Notes: generated from the letters alone by a model not told the origin. A stretch of DNA of 64,000 nucleotides from Streptococcus oralis ATCC 35037 (GCF_900637025.1 NZ_LR134336.1:760001-824000), one strand, 5' to 3'; shown: positions 30,026-43,543, counted from the stretch's first letter. Program-made: numbers and translations.

Positions 30026-31597
30026 ATGGCATTTGAAAGTTTAACAGAACGTTTACAGGACGTCTTTAAAAATCTACGTAAAAAAGGAAAAATATCTGAG
30101 GCTGATGTCCAGGAAGCAACCAAAGAGATTCGCTTGGCCTTGCTGGAAGCCGACGTTGCCTTGCCTGTTGTAAAGGACTTTATCAAGAAGGTTCGTGAAC
30201 GTGCAATCGGACACGAGGTCATTGATACCCTCAATCCTGCCCAACAGATTATCAAAATCGTTGATGAGGAATTGACAGCTGTTTTAGGTTCCGATACGGC
30301 AGAAATTATCAAGTCACCAAAAATTCCAACCATTATCATGATGGTCGGTTTGCAGGGGGCTGGTAAAACGACCTTTGCTGGTAAGCTGGCTAATAAACTC
30401 AAGAAGGAAGAAAATGCTCGTCCTTTGATGATTGCGGCAGATATTTATCGTCCAGCAGCCATCGATCAGTTGAAAACACTTGGACAGCAGATCGATGTTC
30501 CTGTCTTTGCACTTGGAACAGAAGTGCCAGCTGTTGAGATAGTTCGTCAAGGTTTGGAGCAAGCACAAGCCAATCACAACGACTATGTCTTGATTGATAC
30601 GGCAGGGCGTTTACAAATCGATGAACTTCTCATGAATGAGCTTCGTGATGTTAAAGCACTTGCCCAACCAAATGAAATCCTACTCGTCATTGATGCCATG
30701 ATTGGTCAGGAAGCAGCGAATGTCGCCCGTGAGTTTAATGCTCAGTTGGAAGTAACTGGTGTCATCCTTACCAAGATTGATGGGGACACTCGTGGTGGTG
30801 CGGCTCTATCCGTTCGTCATATCACTGGTAAACCTATCAAGTTCACCGGTACGGGTGAAAAGATTACAGATATCGAAACCTTCCACCCAGACCGTATGTC
30901 AAGCCGTATCCTTGGTATGGGGGATATGCTGACCTTGATCGAGAAAGCCTCTCAAGAATACGATGAGCAAAAAGCTCTTGAAATGGCCGAGAAGATGCGT
31001 GAAAACACCTTTGATTTCAATGATTTCATTGATCAATTGGATCAGGTTCAAAACATGGGGCCAATGGAAGACTTGCTCAAGATGATTCCAGGTATGGCTA
31101 ACAACCCTGCCCTTCAAAATATGAAGGTGGATGAGCGACAGATTGCGCGCAAACGTGCCATTGTGTCTTCTATGACACCTGAAGAACGCGAAAATCCTGA
31201 TTTGTTAAATCCAAGTCGTCGCCGCCGTATCGCTGCTGGTTCTGGAAATACCTTTGTCGAAGTCAATAAATTCATCAAGGACTTTAATCAGGCCAAACAG
31301 CTCATGCAAGGGGTCATGTCTGGTGATATGAACAAGATGATGAAACAAATGGGCATCAATCCCAATAACCTCCCTAAAAATATGCCAAATATGGGCGGGA
31401 TGGATATGTCTGCTCTTGAAGGCATGATGGGACAAGGCGGCATGCCAGATATGTCAGCTCTTGGAGGAGCTGGAATGCCAGATATGAGCCAGATGTTTGG
31501 TGGTGGACTCAAGGGTAAAATTGGTGAATTTGCCATGAAACAGTCTATGAAACGCATGGCCAACAAAATGAAAAAAGCTAAGAAGAAACGTAAATAA
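30026..31597 (+). CDS. ffh: signal recognition particle protein Ffh
   Basis: The SRP54 GTPase, 523 residues, brings nascent membrane proteins to FtsY and SecYEG. The N-domain helices (residues 1-90) are followed by the G domain with GLQGAGKTT, DTAGRLQID and TKIDGDTRGG. The methionine-rich M domain then binds signal sequences and SRP RNA; its tail has repeated GGMPDMSALGG-like segments and a basic end (KKAKKKRK). It is cotranscribed with ylxM. Confidence 0.97.
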   Translation: MAFESLTERLQDVFKNLRKKGKISEADVQEATKEIRLALLEADVALPVVKDFIKKVRERAIGHEVIDTLNPAQQIIKIVDEELTAVLGSDTAEIIKSPKIPTIIMMVGLQGAGKTTFAGKLANKLKKEENARPLMIAADIYRPAAIDQLKTLGQQIDVPVFALGTEVPAVEIVRQGLEQAQANHNDYVLIDTAGRLQIDELLMNELRDVKALAQPNEILLVIDAMIGQEAANVAREFNAQLEVTGVILTKIDGDTRGGAALSVRHITGKPIKFTGTGEKITDIETFHPDRMSSRILGMGDMLTLIEKASQEYDEQKALEMAEKMRENTFDFNDFIDQLDQVQNMGPMEDLLKMIPGMANNPALQNMKVDERQIARKRAIVSSMTPEERENPDLLNPSRRRRIAAGSGNTFVEVNKFIKDFNQAKQLMQGVMSGDMNKMMKQMGINPNNLPKNMPNMGGMDMSALEGMMGQGGMPDMSALGGAGMPDMSQMFGGGLKGKIGEFAMKQSMKRMANKMKKAKKKRK

Positions 31598-31625
31598 AAA
31601 AGGGAAGCAGAAGTGCTACCTAAAA

Positions 31626-31656
31626 AAGAACTCTGAATCCGATTCAGAGTTCTTTT
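31626..31656. terminator. bidirectional terminator between ffh and guaA
   Basis: AAGAACTCTGAATC (31626-31639) and GATTCAGAGTTCTT (31641-31654) are perfect complements, with T-rich flanks on both strands. It serves convergent ffh and guaA. Confidence 0.9.
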
Positions 31657-31669
31657 GTGTTTGATTGGT

Positions 31670-33232
31670 TTATTCCCACTCAACTGTTGCGGGTGGTTTA
31701 CTTGTAATATCGTAGACGATACGGTTTACGTGATCCACTTCATTTACGATACGTACAGAAATCTTTTGAAGGACTTCCCAAGGAATTTTGGCAAAGTCAG
31801 CTGTCATACCATCGATAGAAGTGATGGCACGAATGGCGATGGTGTAGTCATAAGTACGACCATCACCCATAACACCGACTGAACGAACGCCTGTGTTGAC
31901 AGTGAAGTATTGCCAGATATCGCGGTCAAGACCAGCTTTAGCAATTTCTTCACGAAGGATTGCGTCTGACTCACGAACTGTTTCAAGTTTTTCTTCAGTG
32001 ATTTCACCCATGACACGGATAGCGAGTCCTGGTCCTGGGAATGGTTGACGCCATACGATGTGGTCTGGCATACCAAGCTCTGTACCGAGGGCACGGACTT
32101 CGTCTTTATAAAGAGTGTTCAATGGTTCAATCAATTCAAACTGCATGTCTTCTGGAAGACCACCAACATTGTGGTGTGATTTGATGGTTTGAGCAGTATC
32201 TGTACCAGACTCAATCACGTCAGTGTAAAGCGTTCCCTGAGCAAGGAATTTTACATCTTTTAGCTTACTAGCTTCGTCATCAAAGACATAAACAAACTCG
32301 TTTCCGATGATTTTACGTTTTTGCTCAGGATCAGAAACACCTGCAAGTTTATCAAGGAATCGTTTAGCAGCGTCTGCTTTAACGATATTCAAACCAAACT
32401 TACCACCAAGCATGTCCATAACTTGGTCAGCCTCTCCCTTACGGAGAAGACCGTGGTCTACAAAGATACAGATCAATTGATCGCCGATTGCTTTCTGGAG
32501 AAGAACGCCAACAACAGAAGAGTCAACACCACCTGATAGGCCGAGAAGAACACGCTTGTCACCTACAGTTTCACGGATTTTTTTGATCTGCATATCGATG
32601 AAGTTGTCCATTGACCAGTCGCCTTTAGCCTGACAGATGTTAAGGGCAAAGTTGCGAAGGATATCATTCCCGTATACAGAATGGCGAACTTCTGGGTGGA
32701 ATTGGATACCATAGATGTGCTTGTCAGGGTTTTCAATAGCTGCATAAGGACAGTCAGCAGAAGTTCCAGTACGAACAAAATCAGCTGGAATCTCTGTAAC
32801 AGCATCGCCATGGCTCATCAAAACAATCTGTTCTTCAGGAGTCCCTTCAAAGAGGGCAGAAGTGGTATGGGTAAGTGGTGATTGGCCATACTCTCGGTTA
32901 CCAGCATCACCTGCAGGGACAACTTTTCCTCCAAGTTTATGAGTTAAAAGTTGCATACCATAGCATATTCCTAAAATTGGAATGCCAAGTTCAAAAATTT
33001 CTGGGTCAATATCAAATGAACCATCTTCGTATACAGAGTTTGGTCCACCAGAGAGGATGATCCCTACAGGGTTAATCGCACGAACCTCTGCGGCTGAGAT
33101 TTTATGACTTTTTAACTCTGAAAAAACACCGATTTCACGAATACGGCGTGAAATTAGCTGGTTGTATTGGCTACCATAGTCCAGCACGATGATTTTTTCG
33201 ACATCTTGCAAATCAGTTGAAATGTTGCTCAT
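31670..33232 (-). CDS. guaA: GMP synthase (glutamine-hydrolysing)
   Basis: Converts XMP to GMP. The N-terminal class I amidotransferase domain has its nucleophile at C90 (GICYGMQLL), with FHPEV for the histidine and glutamate. The ATP-pyrophosphatase domain has [11 protein letters not shown], and the C-terminal dimerisation domain ends KPPATVEWE. Length 520 is standard. Ribosome site GAAAGGAAAAAG. It diverges from the GntR regulator gene across a 140-base gap. Confidence 0.97.
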   Translation of the reverse strand: MSNISTDLQDVEKIIVLDYGSQYNQLISRRIREIGVFSELKSHKISAAEVRAINPVGIILSGGPNSVYEDGSFDIDPEIFELGIPILGICYGMQLLTHKLGGKVVPAGDAGNREYGQSPLTHTTSALFEGTPEEQIVLMSHGDAVTEIPADFVRTGTSADCPYAAIENPDKHIYGIQFHPEVRHSVYGNDILRNFALNICQAKGDWSMDNFIDMQIKKIRETVGDKRVLLGLSGGVDSSVVGVLLQKAIGDQLICIFVDHGLLRKGEADQVMDMLGGKFGLNIVKADAAKRFLDKLAGVSDPEQKRKIIGNEFVYVFDDEASKLKDVKFLAQGTLYTDVIESGTDTAQTIKSHHNVGGLPEDMQFELIEPLNTLYKDEVRALGTELGMPDHIVWRQPFPGPGLAIRVMGEITEEKLETVRESDAILREEIAKAGLDRDIWQYFTVNTGVRSVGVMGDGRTYDYTIAIRAITSIDGMTADFAKIPWEVLQKISVRIVNEVDHVNRIVYDITSKPPATVEWE

Positions 33233-33313
33233 CTTTTTCCTTTCTCAAAAGAAATATCTTTTTCAATATTCTATCACAAATAGGGGCGAATTACCAACTA
33301 AACAAGGCAAAGT

Positions 33314-33343
33314 TTGACTTTTTATTAGCAAATACGGTACAAT
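33314..33343 (+). promoter_or_regulatory. promoter of the GntR regulator gene
   Basis: TTGACT (33314-33319), 18-base spacer and TACAAT (33338-33343). The leftward guaA promoter probably uses TGATAGAAT in the same gap. Confidence 0.55.
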
Positions 33344-33372
33344 GGAGAAAATAAAGAAAAGAAGTGAGAATC

Positions 33373-34071
33373 ATGTTACCAGCTTATATGAAAATCCACG
33401 ATCAGATCAAGAAGGATATAGATGAGCATCATTGGAAAATCGGAGAGAGACTTCCAAGTGAGCGAGATTTAGCTGAACAGTTTCAAGTTAGCCGGATGAC
33501 ATTACGCCAGGCTATCTCTCTCTTGGTTGAGGAAGGAGTTTTGGAGCGTCGTGTAGGAAGTGGGACTTTTGTCTCTAGCACTCGTGTCCAAGAAAAAATG
33601 CGGGGAACGACTAGTTTTACGGAGATTGTCAAATCTCAGGGGAAAGTACCTTCCAGCCAACTCATTTCTTACAGAAGAACCATTCCAAATGAGCAAGAGG
33701 TCGCTAAGCTAGGGATTACTCCGACAGAGAATATTATCCGCATGGAACGGGTGCGTTACGCTGACCAAGTTCCGCTAGTCTATGAAGTCGCATCCATTCC
33801 TGAGAAATTTATTAAGGATTTCAAAAAAGAAGAAATCACCAGTCATTTCTTCCAAACCTTGCAGCAACATGGCTATCGGATTGGTAAATCCCAACAGACC
33901 ATTTATGCGAGATTGGCTAAGGAAAAGATTGCTCACTATCTGGAAGTTGAAAAGGGGCATGCCATTTTAGCCTTGACTCAGGTCTCTTATCTTGAAGATG
34001 GGACGGCTTTCGAGTATGTAAAGAGTCAATACGTGGGCGAACGCTTTGAATTTTATCTTGAAAATAACTAG
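33373..34071 (+). CDS. GntR family (HutC/UTRA) transcriptional regulator
   Basis: A 232-residue regulator: an N-terminal GntR winged helix (LPSERDLAEQFQVSRMTLRQA) and a C-terminal UTRA effector domain. UTRA proteins usually sense small sugars, amino sugars or related metabolites; the ligand here is unknown. A GTG at 33364 lies in the ribosome site region and the ATG at 33373 is preferred (MLPAYMKIHDQ). Its neighbour across the divergent gap is guaA, but no functional link is shown. A terminator overlaps its stop. Confidence 0.85.
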   Translation: MLPAYMKIHDQIKKDIDEHHWKIGERLPSERDLAEQFQVSRMTLRQAISLLVEEGVLERRVGSGTFVSSTRVQEKMRGTTSFTEIVKSQGKVPSSQLISYRRTIPNEQEVAKLGITPTENIIRMERVRYADQVPLVYEVASIPEKFIKDFKKEEITSHFFQTLQQHGYRIGKSQQTIYARLAKEKIAHYLEVEKGHAILALTQVSYLEDGTAFEYVKSQYVGERFEFYLENN

Positions 34072-34092
34072 TCTAGAAAGGCTAGTTTTTTG
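34066..34092 (+). terminator. terminator of the GntR gene
   Basis: AACTAGTCT (34066-34074) and AGGCTAGTT (34079-34087) around AGAA, followed by T. The 5' arm includes the stop codon. Confidence 0.8.
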
Positions 34093-34208
34093 TTTTCTTA
34101 AAAGATTAGAATTGTCAAAACAATCTGTCTAGGCTTGATTTTATTGCTTATTTACTATAAAATGAGAAGGAAAAACGTCAAACTTTTATATTGCAAATAG
34201 GAGAAAAA

Positions 34209-35495
34209 ATGACAAAAACATTAAAACGTCCTGAGGTTTTATCACCTGCAGGGACTTTAGAGAAGCTGAAAGTAGCTGTTCAATATGGTGCGGACGCAGT
34301 CTTCATCGGTGGACAGGCCTATGGTCTTCGTAGTCGTGCAGGAAACTTCACCTTTGAACAGATGGAAGAAGGAGTCCAGTTTGCTGCCAAGTACGGTGCC
34401 AAGGTCTATGTGGCTGCTAACATGGTTATGCACGAAGGAAACGAAGCTGGTGCTGGAGAATGGTTCCGTAAGTTGCGTGATATCGGGATTGCCGCAGTTA
34501 TCGTGTCAGATCCGGCCTTGATTATGATTGCAGCAACAGAAGCACCAGGTCTAGAAATCCATCTTTCAACCCAAGCCAGTGCGACCAACTATGAAACTCT
34601 TGAGTTCTGGAAAGAACTTGGTCTAACTCGCGTGGTTTTGGCCCGTGAAGTTTCAATGGAAGAATTGGCAGAGATTCGCAAACGTACAGATGTTGAGATT
34701 GAGGCCTTTGTCCATGGAGCCATGTGTATTTCCTACTCAGGTCGCTGTACGCTATCAAATCACATGAGTATGCGTGATGCCAACCGTGGTGGTTGTTCAC
34801 AGTCTTGCCGTTGGAAATACGATCTTTACGACATGCCATTTGGTCAAGAACGCAAGAGTCTTAAAGGTGAAATTCCAGAAGAATTTTCAATGTCAGCCGT
34901 TGACATGTCCATGATTGACCATATTCCAGATATGATCGAAAACGGTGTAGACAGTCTCAAGATTGAAGGTCGTATGAAGTCTATTCACTATGTTTCAACA
35001 GTAACAAACTGCTACAAGGCGGCTGTGGATGCTTATCTTGAAAGTCCTGAGAAGTTTGAAGCCATCAAACAAGACTTGGTAGACGAGATGTGGAAAGTTG
35101 CTCAACGTGAATTGGCAACAGGTTTCTACTACGGTACACCGTCTGAAAATGAACAGTTATTTGGCGCTCGTCGTAAAATTCCTGAATATAAGTTTGTCGC
35201 TGAAGTGGTTGCGTATGATGATGCGACTCAAACGGCAACCATTCGTCAACGCAATGTCATCAACGAAGGCGATCAAGTGGAGTTTTATGGACCAGGTTTC
35301 CGTCATTTTGAGACCTATATTGAAGATCTTCATGATGCCAAGGGTAATAAAATTGACCGTGCTCCAAATCCAATGGAACTCTTGACAATTAAAGTCCCAC
35401 AACCTGTTCAAGCTGGGGACATGGTTCGCGCTCTCAAGGAAGGTCTTATCAATCTCTATAAAGAAGATGGAACCAGCGTCACAGTTCGTGCCTAG
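34209..35495 (+). CDS. U32 family protein (TrhP-like, tRNA hydroxylation)
   Basis: A 428-residue member of the family long called peptidase U32. Bacterial relatives TrhP/YegQ are now known to be needed for 5-hydroxyuridine at tRNA position 34, so that role is more likely than proteolysis. The conserved cysteine cluster is seen in CISYSGRCTLSN and RGGCSQSCRWKYDLY. An upstream in-frame start at 34191 has no ribosome site; ATG 34209 follows ATAGGAG. A small CHY zinc-finger gene follows after 14 bases. Confidence 0.85.
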   Translation: MTKTLKRPEVLSPAGTLEKLKVAVQYGADAVFIGGQAYGLRSRAGNFTFEQMEEGVQFAAKYGAKVYVAANMVMHEGNEAGAGEWFRKLRDIGIAAVIVSDPALIMIAATEAPGLEIHLSTQASATNYETLEFWKELGLTRVVLAREVSMEELAEIRKRTDVEIEAFVHGAMCISYSGRCTLSNHMSMRDANRGGCSQSCRWKYDLYDMPFGQERKSLKGEIPEEFSMSAVDMSMIDHIPDMIENGVDSLKIEGRMKSIHYVSTVTNCYKAAVDAYLESPEKFEAIKQDLVDEMWKVAQRELATGFYYGTPSENEQLFGARRKIPEYKFVAEVVAYDDATQTATIRQRNVINEGDQVEFYGPGFRHFETYIEDLHDAKGNKIDRAPNPMELLTIKVPQPVQAGDMVRALKEGLINLYKEDGTSVTVRA

Positions 35496-35509
35496 AGAAG
35501 GAAAAGTGA

Positions 35510-35821
35510 ATGAATCAAGCACAAGGTTTGTTAGTTGATGATGAAGGCAGATGTGTTCATTATCATGGCGAAAAGGACATCGTTTCTCTTCAGTGCTATG
35601 AGTGTAAAAAATATTATGCTTGCTATCAGTGCCACAATGCTATAGAAACGCATGTTTTTTCGCCCTATCCTTTGGCGCTTTCTGAGGATCGACCGATTTT
35701 ATGTGGGGTTTGTAAGAGGACAATGACTTTCCAAGAATACCAAAAACAGATGGCTTGTCCTTACTGCAGTGCTCCATTTAATCCAGGTTGTAAACAACAC
35801 TATTCCTACTATTTTAAATAA
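35510..35821 (+). CDS. CHY zinc-finger protein
   Basis: A 103-residue cysteine- and histidine-rich protein. The CHY-type pattern is clear: CVHYHGEKDIVSLQC, then CKKYYACYQCHNAIETH, later CGVCKRTM and CPYCSAPFNPGC. It should bind three zinc ions. In eukaryotes the domain occurs in RCHY1-type proteins; bacterial stand-alone copies have no established job. It sits behind the U32 gene and ends at a strong terminator. Confidence 0.85.
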   Translation: MNQAQGLLVDDEGRCVHYHGEKDIVSLQCYECKKYYACYQCHNAIETHVFSPYPLALSEDRPILCGVCKRTMTFQEYQKQMACPYCSAPFNPGCKQHYSYYFK

Positions 35822-35859
35822 ACTGAAAAATACAAGTTTCAAACTTGTATTTTTCAGTT
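35821..35859 (+). terminator. long perfect-palindrome terminator
   Basis: AACTGAAAAATACAAGTTT and its exact complement flank a single C, a 19-bp arm that begins on the last base of the stop codon. The T tract is inside the 3' arm. Confidence 0.85.
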
Positions 35860-35960
35860 TATTTCAGAAAATATAGTAAAATCAAGAAAAACTCGCAATC
35901 TAAAATGGAAAAACTTTCTATAGAATGGTGTAAAAATAGCAAAAATAGAAATATATTATC

Positions 35961-35973
35961 TGAAACGCTTTCA
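35961..35973 (+). promoter_or_regulatory. cre-like palindrome upstream of the atp promoter
   Basis: TGAAACGCTTTCA is a symmetric TGAAA/TTTCA pair around CGC. It is one base shorter in the centre than the usual CcpA site. It ends 14 bases before the -35 box of the atp operon. Confidence 0.4.
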
Positions 35974-35987
35974 ACGTAAGTAAAAAG

Positions 35988-36016
35988 TTGACAAATCAAA
36001 ATTTTAGGACTAAACT
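35988..36016 (+). promoter_or_regulatory. promoter of the atp operon
   Basis: A perfect -35 TTGACA (35988-35993), a 17-base spacer and TAAACT (36011-36016). Transcription would start near 36023, about 29 bases before atpE. Confidence 0.75.
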
Positions 36017-36051
36017 AAGTAAGTAAATTTTAAATAAAAGGAGAATTCATC

Positions 36052-36252
36052 ATGAATTTAACATTTTTCGGTCTTTGTCTTGCCTGTATGGGTGTATCTC
36101 TTGCAGAAGGTATGTTGATGAACGGTTTGTTCAAATCAGCAGCTCGCCAACCAGACATCATCCCACAATTACGTAGCTTAATGATCATGGGGATTGCCTT
36201 TATTGAAGGAACGTTCTTGGTTACCCTCGTCTTTTCATTCGTCATCAAATAG
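36052..36252 (+). CDS. atpE: ATP synthase Fo subunit c
   Basis: A 66-residue proteolipid with two membrane helices. The proton-carrying residue is E52 in AFIEGTF, and the polar loop is ARQPD (31-35). It forms the rotor ring. As in other streptococci it is the first gene of the operon, before subunit a. Positions known to carry optochin resistance in pneumococcus map to G20, M23, I45, I48, A49 and F50 here; I45 and I48 differ from what I recall for S. pneumoniae, in line with a related but different species. Confidence 0.95.
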   Translation: MNLTFFGLCLACMGVSLAEGMLMNGLFKSAARQPDIIPQLRSLMIMGIAFIEGTFLVTLVFSFVIK

Positions 36253-36286
36253 ACAAATGGAACGAGAAGAAAAGGGAGGATTCTAG

Positions 36287-37003
36287 ATGGAAGAAAGTAT
36301 CAATCCAACCATCAATATTGGTCCTGTTACCTTTGATTTAACCATGTTAGCCATGACCTTGTTGATTGTGGGAGTTGTTTTTGGCTTTATCTATTGGGCA
36401 AGTCGCAATATGACTTTGAAACCCAAAGGAAAGCAAAATGTACTTGAGTATTTCTATGACTTCGTTATTGGATTTACAGAACCTAACATTGGTAAAAGCT
36501 ACATGAAAGACTACTCGCTCTTTTTCCTTTGTCTATTTCTATTTATGGTACTGGCAAATAACCTCGGTTTGATGGCCAAACTTCAAACTACAGATGGGAC
36601 AAACCTTTGGACATCGCCAACTGCAAATCTCCAGTTTGACTTGGCCTTGTCATTTGGAATTATCCTGATGACCCATATTGAAGGGATTCGTCGCCGTGGG
36701 ATTAAAAAATATCTAAAAGCCTATATCACACCTGGCTTTATGACTCCCATGAATATCTTAGAAGAGTTTACCAACTTTTTATCACTTGCCTTGCGGGTGT
36801 TCGGAAATATCTTTGCTGGAGAAGTGATGGCTAGTTTGCTAATCACTCTATCTCATCAAGCTCTATATTGGTATCCAGTTGCTTTTGGTGCTAACTTGGC
36901 TTGGACAGCCTTTTCTGTCTTTATTTCCTGCATCCAAGCCTATGTGTTTACCATGTTGTCTTCTATGTACTTAGGAAATAAGATAAATGATGGAGAAGAG
37001 TAG
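36287..37003 (+). CDS. atpB: ATP synthase Fo subunit a
   Basis: A 238-residue membrane protein forming the proton half-channels. The conserved arginine is in [14 protein letters not shown], and the C-terminal helix has [13 protein letters not shown]. It starts 34 bases after atpE with ribosome site AAAGGGAGG and is followed by subunit b after 13 bases. Confidence 0.95.
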   Translation: MEESINPTINIGPVTFDLTMLAMTLLIVGVVFGFIYWASRNMTLKPKGKQNVLEYFYDFVIGFTEPNIGKSYMKDYSLFFLCLFLFMVLANNLGLMAKLQTTDGTNLWTSPTANLQFDLALSFGIILMTHIEGIRRRGIKKYLKAYITPGFMTPMNILEEFTNFLSLALRVFGNIFAGEVMASLLITLSHQALYWYPVAFGANLAWTAFSVFISCIQAYVFTMLSSMYLGNKINDGEE

Positions 37004-37016
37004 AAAGGAGTAACAG

Positions 37017-37510
37017 ATGCACGTAACAGTAGGTGAATTAATTGGTAACTTTATTTTAATCGCTGGCTCTTTTATCCTTTTGATTGTCTTAGTTAAGAAA
37101 TATGCGTGGTCAAACTTGACAAGTGTCTTCGAAGAAAGGGCAAATAAAATTGCTGCTGATATTGATGGAGCTGAACAAGCTCGTCAAAAAGCAGAAACTC
37201 TTGCTCAAAAACGTGAAGATGAATTGGCTGGAAGTCGCAACGAGGCCAAAACAATCATTGAAAATGCTAAAGAGACTGCAGAAAAGAGTAAAGCAGATAT
37301 TCTGGCAGATGCTAAAGTAGAAGCAGGTCGCTTAAAAGAGAAGGCGAATCAAGAAATTGCTCAGAATAAAGCTGAGGCTTTGCAAAGTGTTAAGGGCGAG
37401 GTGGCAGATTTGACCGTTAGTCTCGCTGGTAAAATCATCTCAAAAAACCTTGACAGTCATGCTCATAAGGAACTCATTGATCAGTATATCGATCAGCTAG
37501 GAGAAGCCTA

Positions 37511-37511
<1 letters not shown>
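37017..37511 (+). CDS. atpF: ATP synthase Fo subunit b
   Basis: The peripheral stalk subunit, 164 residues: one N-terminal membrane helix ([19 protein letters not shown]) and a long charged coiled coil (for example [19 protein letters not shown]). It links subunit a to the F1 head through delta. Its last base is the first base of atpH, so translation is coupled. Confidence 0.95.
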
Positions 37512-39567
<2,056 letters not shown>

Positions 39568-39582
39568 GAATAGAGGTGTCAG

Positions 39583-40461
39583 ATGGCAGTATCTCTAAAT
39601 GATATTAAAACAAAAATCGCCTCAACCAAAAATACTAGTCAAATCACTAATGCCATGCAAATGGTATCGGCTGCCAAGTTAGGTCGCTCTGAAGAAGCAG
39701 CGCGCAACTTCCAAGTTTACGCTCAGAAGGTTCGTAAGCTTTTGACGGATATTCTGCATGGTAACGGATCTGGTGGTTCAACCAATCCGATGCTCATCAG
39801 TCGCCCAGTTAAGAAAACAGGCTATATCGTTATTACTTCAGACCGTGGCTTGGTTGGAGGTTATAATGCTTCCATCCTTAAAGCTGTTATGGAGTTGAAA
39901 GAAGAATACCATCCAGATGGTAAAGATTTTGAGATAATTTGTATCGGTGGTATGGGAGCTGATTTCTTTAAGGCTCGTGGTATTCAGCCAATCTATGAAC
40001 TACGTGGCTTGGCAGATCAACCTAGTTTTGATGAAGTTCGTAAAATTATTTCAAAAACGATTGAGATGTACCAAAACGAACTTTTTGATGAATTGTACGT
40101 CTGCTACAACCATCATGTCAATACTCTCACAAGTCAAATGCGTGTGGAACAAATGCTTCCGATTGTTGACTTGGATCCAAATGAAGCGGATGAAGAGTAT
40201 AGCTTGACATTTGAGTTGGAAACGAGCCGTGATGAGATTCTAGAGCAGTTGTTGCCACAGTATGCCGAAAGTATGATTTACGGGGCTATTATCGATGCCA
40301 AGACAGCTGAGAATGCTGCAGGTATGACCGCCATGCAAACGGCGACTGATAATGCCAAAAAGGTCATCAATGATTTGACAATCCAGTATAACCGTGCTAG
40401 ACAGGCGGCGATTACACAAGAAATTACAGAAATCGTAGCGGGGGCTAGTGCCTTAGAATAA
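39583..40461 (+). CDS. atpG: ATP synthase F1 subunit gamma
   Basis: The 292-residue central shaft. Both coiled-coil ends are visible: the N-terminal [21 protein letters not shown] and the C-terminal [19 protein letters not shown]. The 85-base gap to atpD is the largest inside the operon and holds two small hairpins (AGGC/GCCT and CCTAG/CTAGG), possibly for message stability. Confidence 0.95.
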   Translation: MAVSLNDIKTKIASTKNTSQITNAMQMVSAAKLGRSEEAARNFQVYAQKVRKLLTDILHGNGSGGSTNPMLISRPVKKTGYIVITSDRGLVGGYNASILKAVMELKEEYHPDGKDFEIICIGGMGADFFKARGIQPIYELRGLADQPSFDEVRKIISKTIEMYQNELFDELYVCYNHHVNTLTSQMRVEQMLPIVDLDPNEADEEYSLTFELETSRDEILEQLLPQYAESMIYGAIIDAKTAENAAGMTAMQTATDNAKKVINDLTIQYNRARQAAITQEITEIVAGASALE

Positions 40462-40537
40462 GGCTTTGCCTCCCTCGTATCAAAATGAACTTAGGACCTA
40501 GTTGAGCTAGGAACCGACAGTATCTTATATAGAATAG

Positions 40538-41953
<1,416 letters not shown>

Positions 41954-41963
41954 GAGGTGATCT

Positions 41964-42383
41964 ATGGCTCATTTAACTGTCCAGATCGTGACACCAGATG
42001 GCCTCGTCTATGATCACCATGCCAGCTTTGTATCGGTACGAACTCTGGATGGTGAGATGGGGATCTTGCCACGACATGAAAATATGATTGCGGTTTTAGC
42101 GGTTGATGAAGTGAAGGTAAAACGTATCGATGATGATACTCATGTGAACTGGATTGCAGTGAACGGAGGAATTATCGAGATTGCCAATGACATCATTACT
42201 ATTGTAGCAGACTCAGCAGAACGTGCTCGTGATATCGATATCAGTCGTGCTGAACGTGCAAAACTTCGCGCTGAACGAGAAATCGAAGAAGCCCATGACA
42301 AGCATTTGATTGACCAAGAGCGTCGTGCAAAAATCGCATTGCAACGTGCTATCAACCGTATCAATGTCGGAAATAGACTATAA
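41964..42383 (+). CDS. atpC: ATP synthase F1 subunit epsilon
   Basis: A 139-residue subunit: an N-terminal beta sandwich ([20 protein letters not shown]) and a C-terminal helical hairpin rich in charge that can inhibit ATP hydrolysis. It ends the operon; a strong hairpin begins at the stop codon. Confidence 0.95.
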   Translation: MAHLTVQIVTPDGLVYDHHASFVSVRTLDGEMGILPRHENMIAVLAVDEVKVKRIDDDTHVNWIAVNGGIIEIANDIITIVADSAERARDIDISRAERAKLRAEREIEEAHDKHLIDQERRAKIALQRAINRINVGNRL

Positions 42384-42419
42384 AAAAAAATGAACTTGAA
42401 ACTCAAGTTCATTTTTTTT
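42383..42419. terminator. bidirectional terminator between atpC and the lactonase gene
   Basis: AAAAAAAATGAACTTGA and TCAAGTTCATTTTTTTT form a perfect 17-bp stem around AAC. It works for both converging genes and its end overlaps the lactonase stop. Confidence 0.92.
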
Positions 42420-43431
42420 AATGTGGGAAGTTGATGCAGACTGCTTCAGGGACATGAAAGTCGTTAGAAAGTTCTGCAAGACGACCACTTTTAGGATTGC
42501 GTTTAAAGACGGTTGCGTTATCAGAATCTTGATGAACAGCAATGAGAAACTCTTGATCAGGAGTTAGGTCGAAATCACGTGGATTTTTACCATGACTTGG
42601 TACAATCTCTAATAATTCCAAGCTACCATCAGCGAGGATTGTATAGACTGCAATGGAATCATGACCTCGGTTAGATGCATAGAGGTATTTGCCATCTTTT
42701 GAAAGACGAATGGCAGCAGTAGCATTGAAGCCTTCGTATCCATCTGGTAAGGTTGAAATGACTTGCATGCGTTCAAATTCACCGACCCCATCATAAATCA
42801 AGACCTCGATAGTGCTATTAAGTTCGCAGATGAGATAGGCAATCTTATAGTGGTGGTGGAAAACGATGTGGCGAGCACCTGCTCCAGCTTGGCCGTGATA
42901 AGTGTGGAGCTTACTTAGTTTTCCTTCTGGACTAACATCGTAGGTCGTTACTTCATCTGTACCTAGATCACAGGTGACGAGATACTGGTCAGGTGTTAGA
43001 TCTGTAAAGTGTACATGTGGAGAAGTTTGGTTTTCATGAGGGCCTTGTCCTCTATGCTGATCTAGATCCGTTTGGATGAGGCTACCATCCGTTTGGCGCT
43101 TATAAACTAGAACTTGGCCTTTGTGGTAGTTAGCTCCGTATACGAGACCACGTTTTTCATCCACTGCCACATAGCAATGGGGAGCGCCTTCTTCAACCAC
43201 ATGATTTAGCAAAGCGCCATCTGTCTTGTATGCAGCGATTCCACCTAAGCCATCCTGGCTTCCTACGGTGTATATGTGTTGCTGTTGGTCAAAGGCAAGG
43301 TAGGTCGGACTTGGTTCAGCAGCAAAGAGTTCAAGATCTGCAAGCTGGCCTGTTTCTGTATCAAAATCTGCCTTGTAAATCCCTTTAGATAAGCGACGAG
43401 TGTAAGTTCCAAAATAAACAGTTTCTTTCAT
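42418..43431 (-). CDS. lactonase family beta-propeller (6-phosphogluconolactonase-like)
   Basis: A 337-residue seven-bladed propeller of the YkgB/Pgl lactonase family, with motifs GPHENQTSPHVH and ASNRGHDSIAVY. The family can hydrolyse 6-phosphogluconolactone in the pentose phosphate route, but many members have other substrates, so the call is by similarity. Two ATGs lie six bases apart; the ribosome site AAGAGGT abuts the first, so the second (43431) is preferred. An extended -10 (TGGTATAAT, hexamer complement at 43460-43465) lies upstream. Confidence 0.82.
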   Translation of the reverse strand: MKETVYFGTYTRRLSKGIYKADFDTETGQLADLELFAAEPSPTYLAFDQQQHIYTVGSQDGLGGIAAYKTDGALLNHVVEEGAPHCYVAVDEKRGLVYGANYHKGQVLVYKRQTDGSLIQTDLDQHRGQGPHENQTSPHVHFTDLTPDQYLVTCDLGTDEVTTYDVSPEGKLSKLHTYHGQAGAGARHIVFHHHYKIAYLICELNSTIEVLIYDGVGEFERMQVISTLPDGYEGFNATAAIRLSKDGKYLYASNRGHDSIAVYTILADGSLELLEIVPSHGKNPRDFDLTPDQEFLIAVHQDSDNATVFKRNPKSGRLAELSNDFHVPEAVCINFPH

Positions 43432-43543
43432 GTCCATACCTCTTAATAATGATAAGTTTATTATACCACAAAATGGCAGTCATGAAGCATCAGATTCATC
43501 CATGTAAGCACTTTAAAAAAGAGTTATTTTAGTCTAAAAATGG

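Noticed and set aside
29848..30402. 184-codon minus-strand frame over ylxM-ffh
   Set aside because: Spans the junction of two well-supported genes on the other strand. Composition is typical of an antisense shadow.
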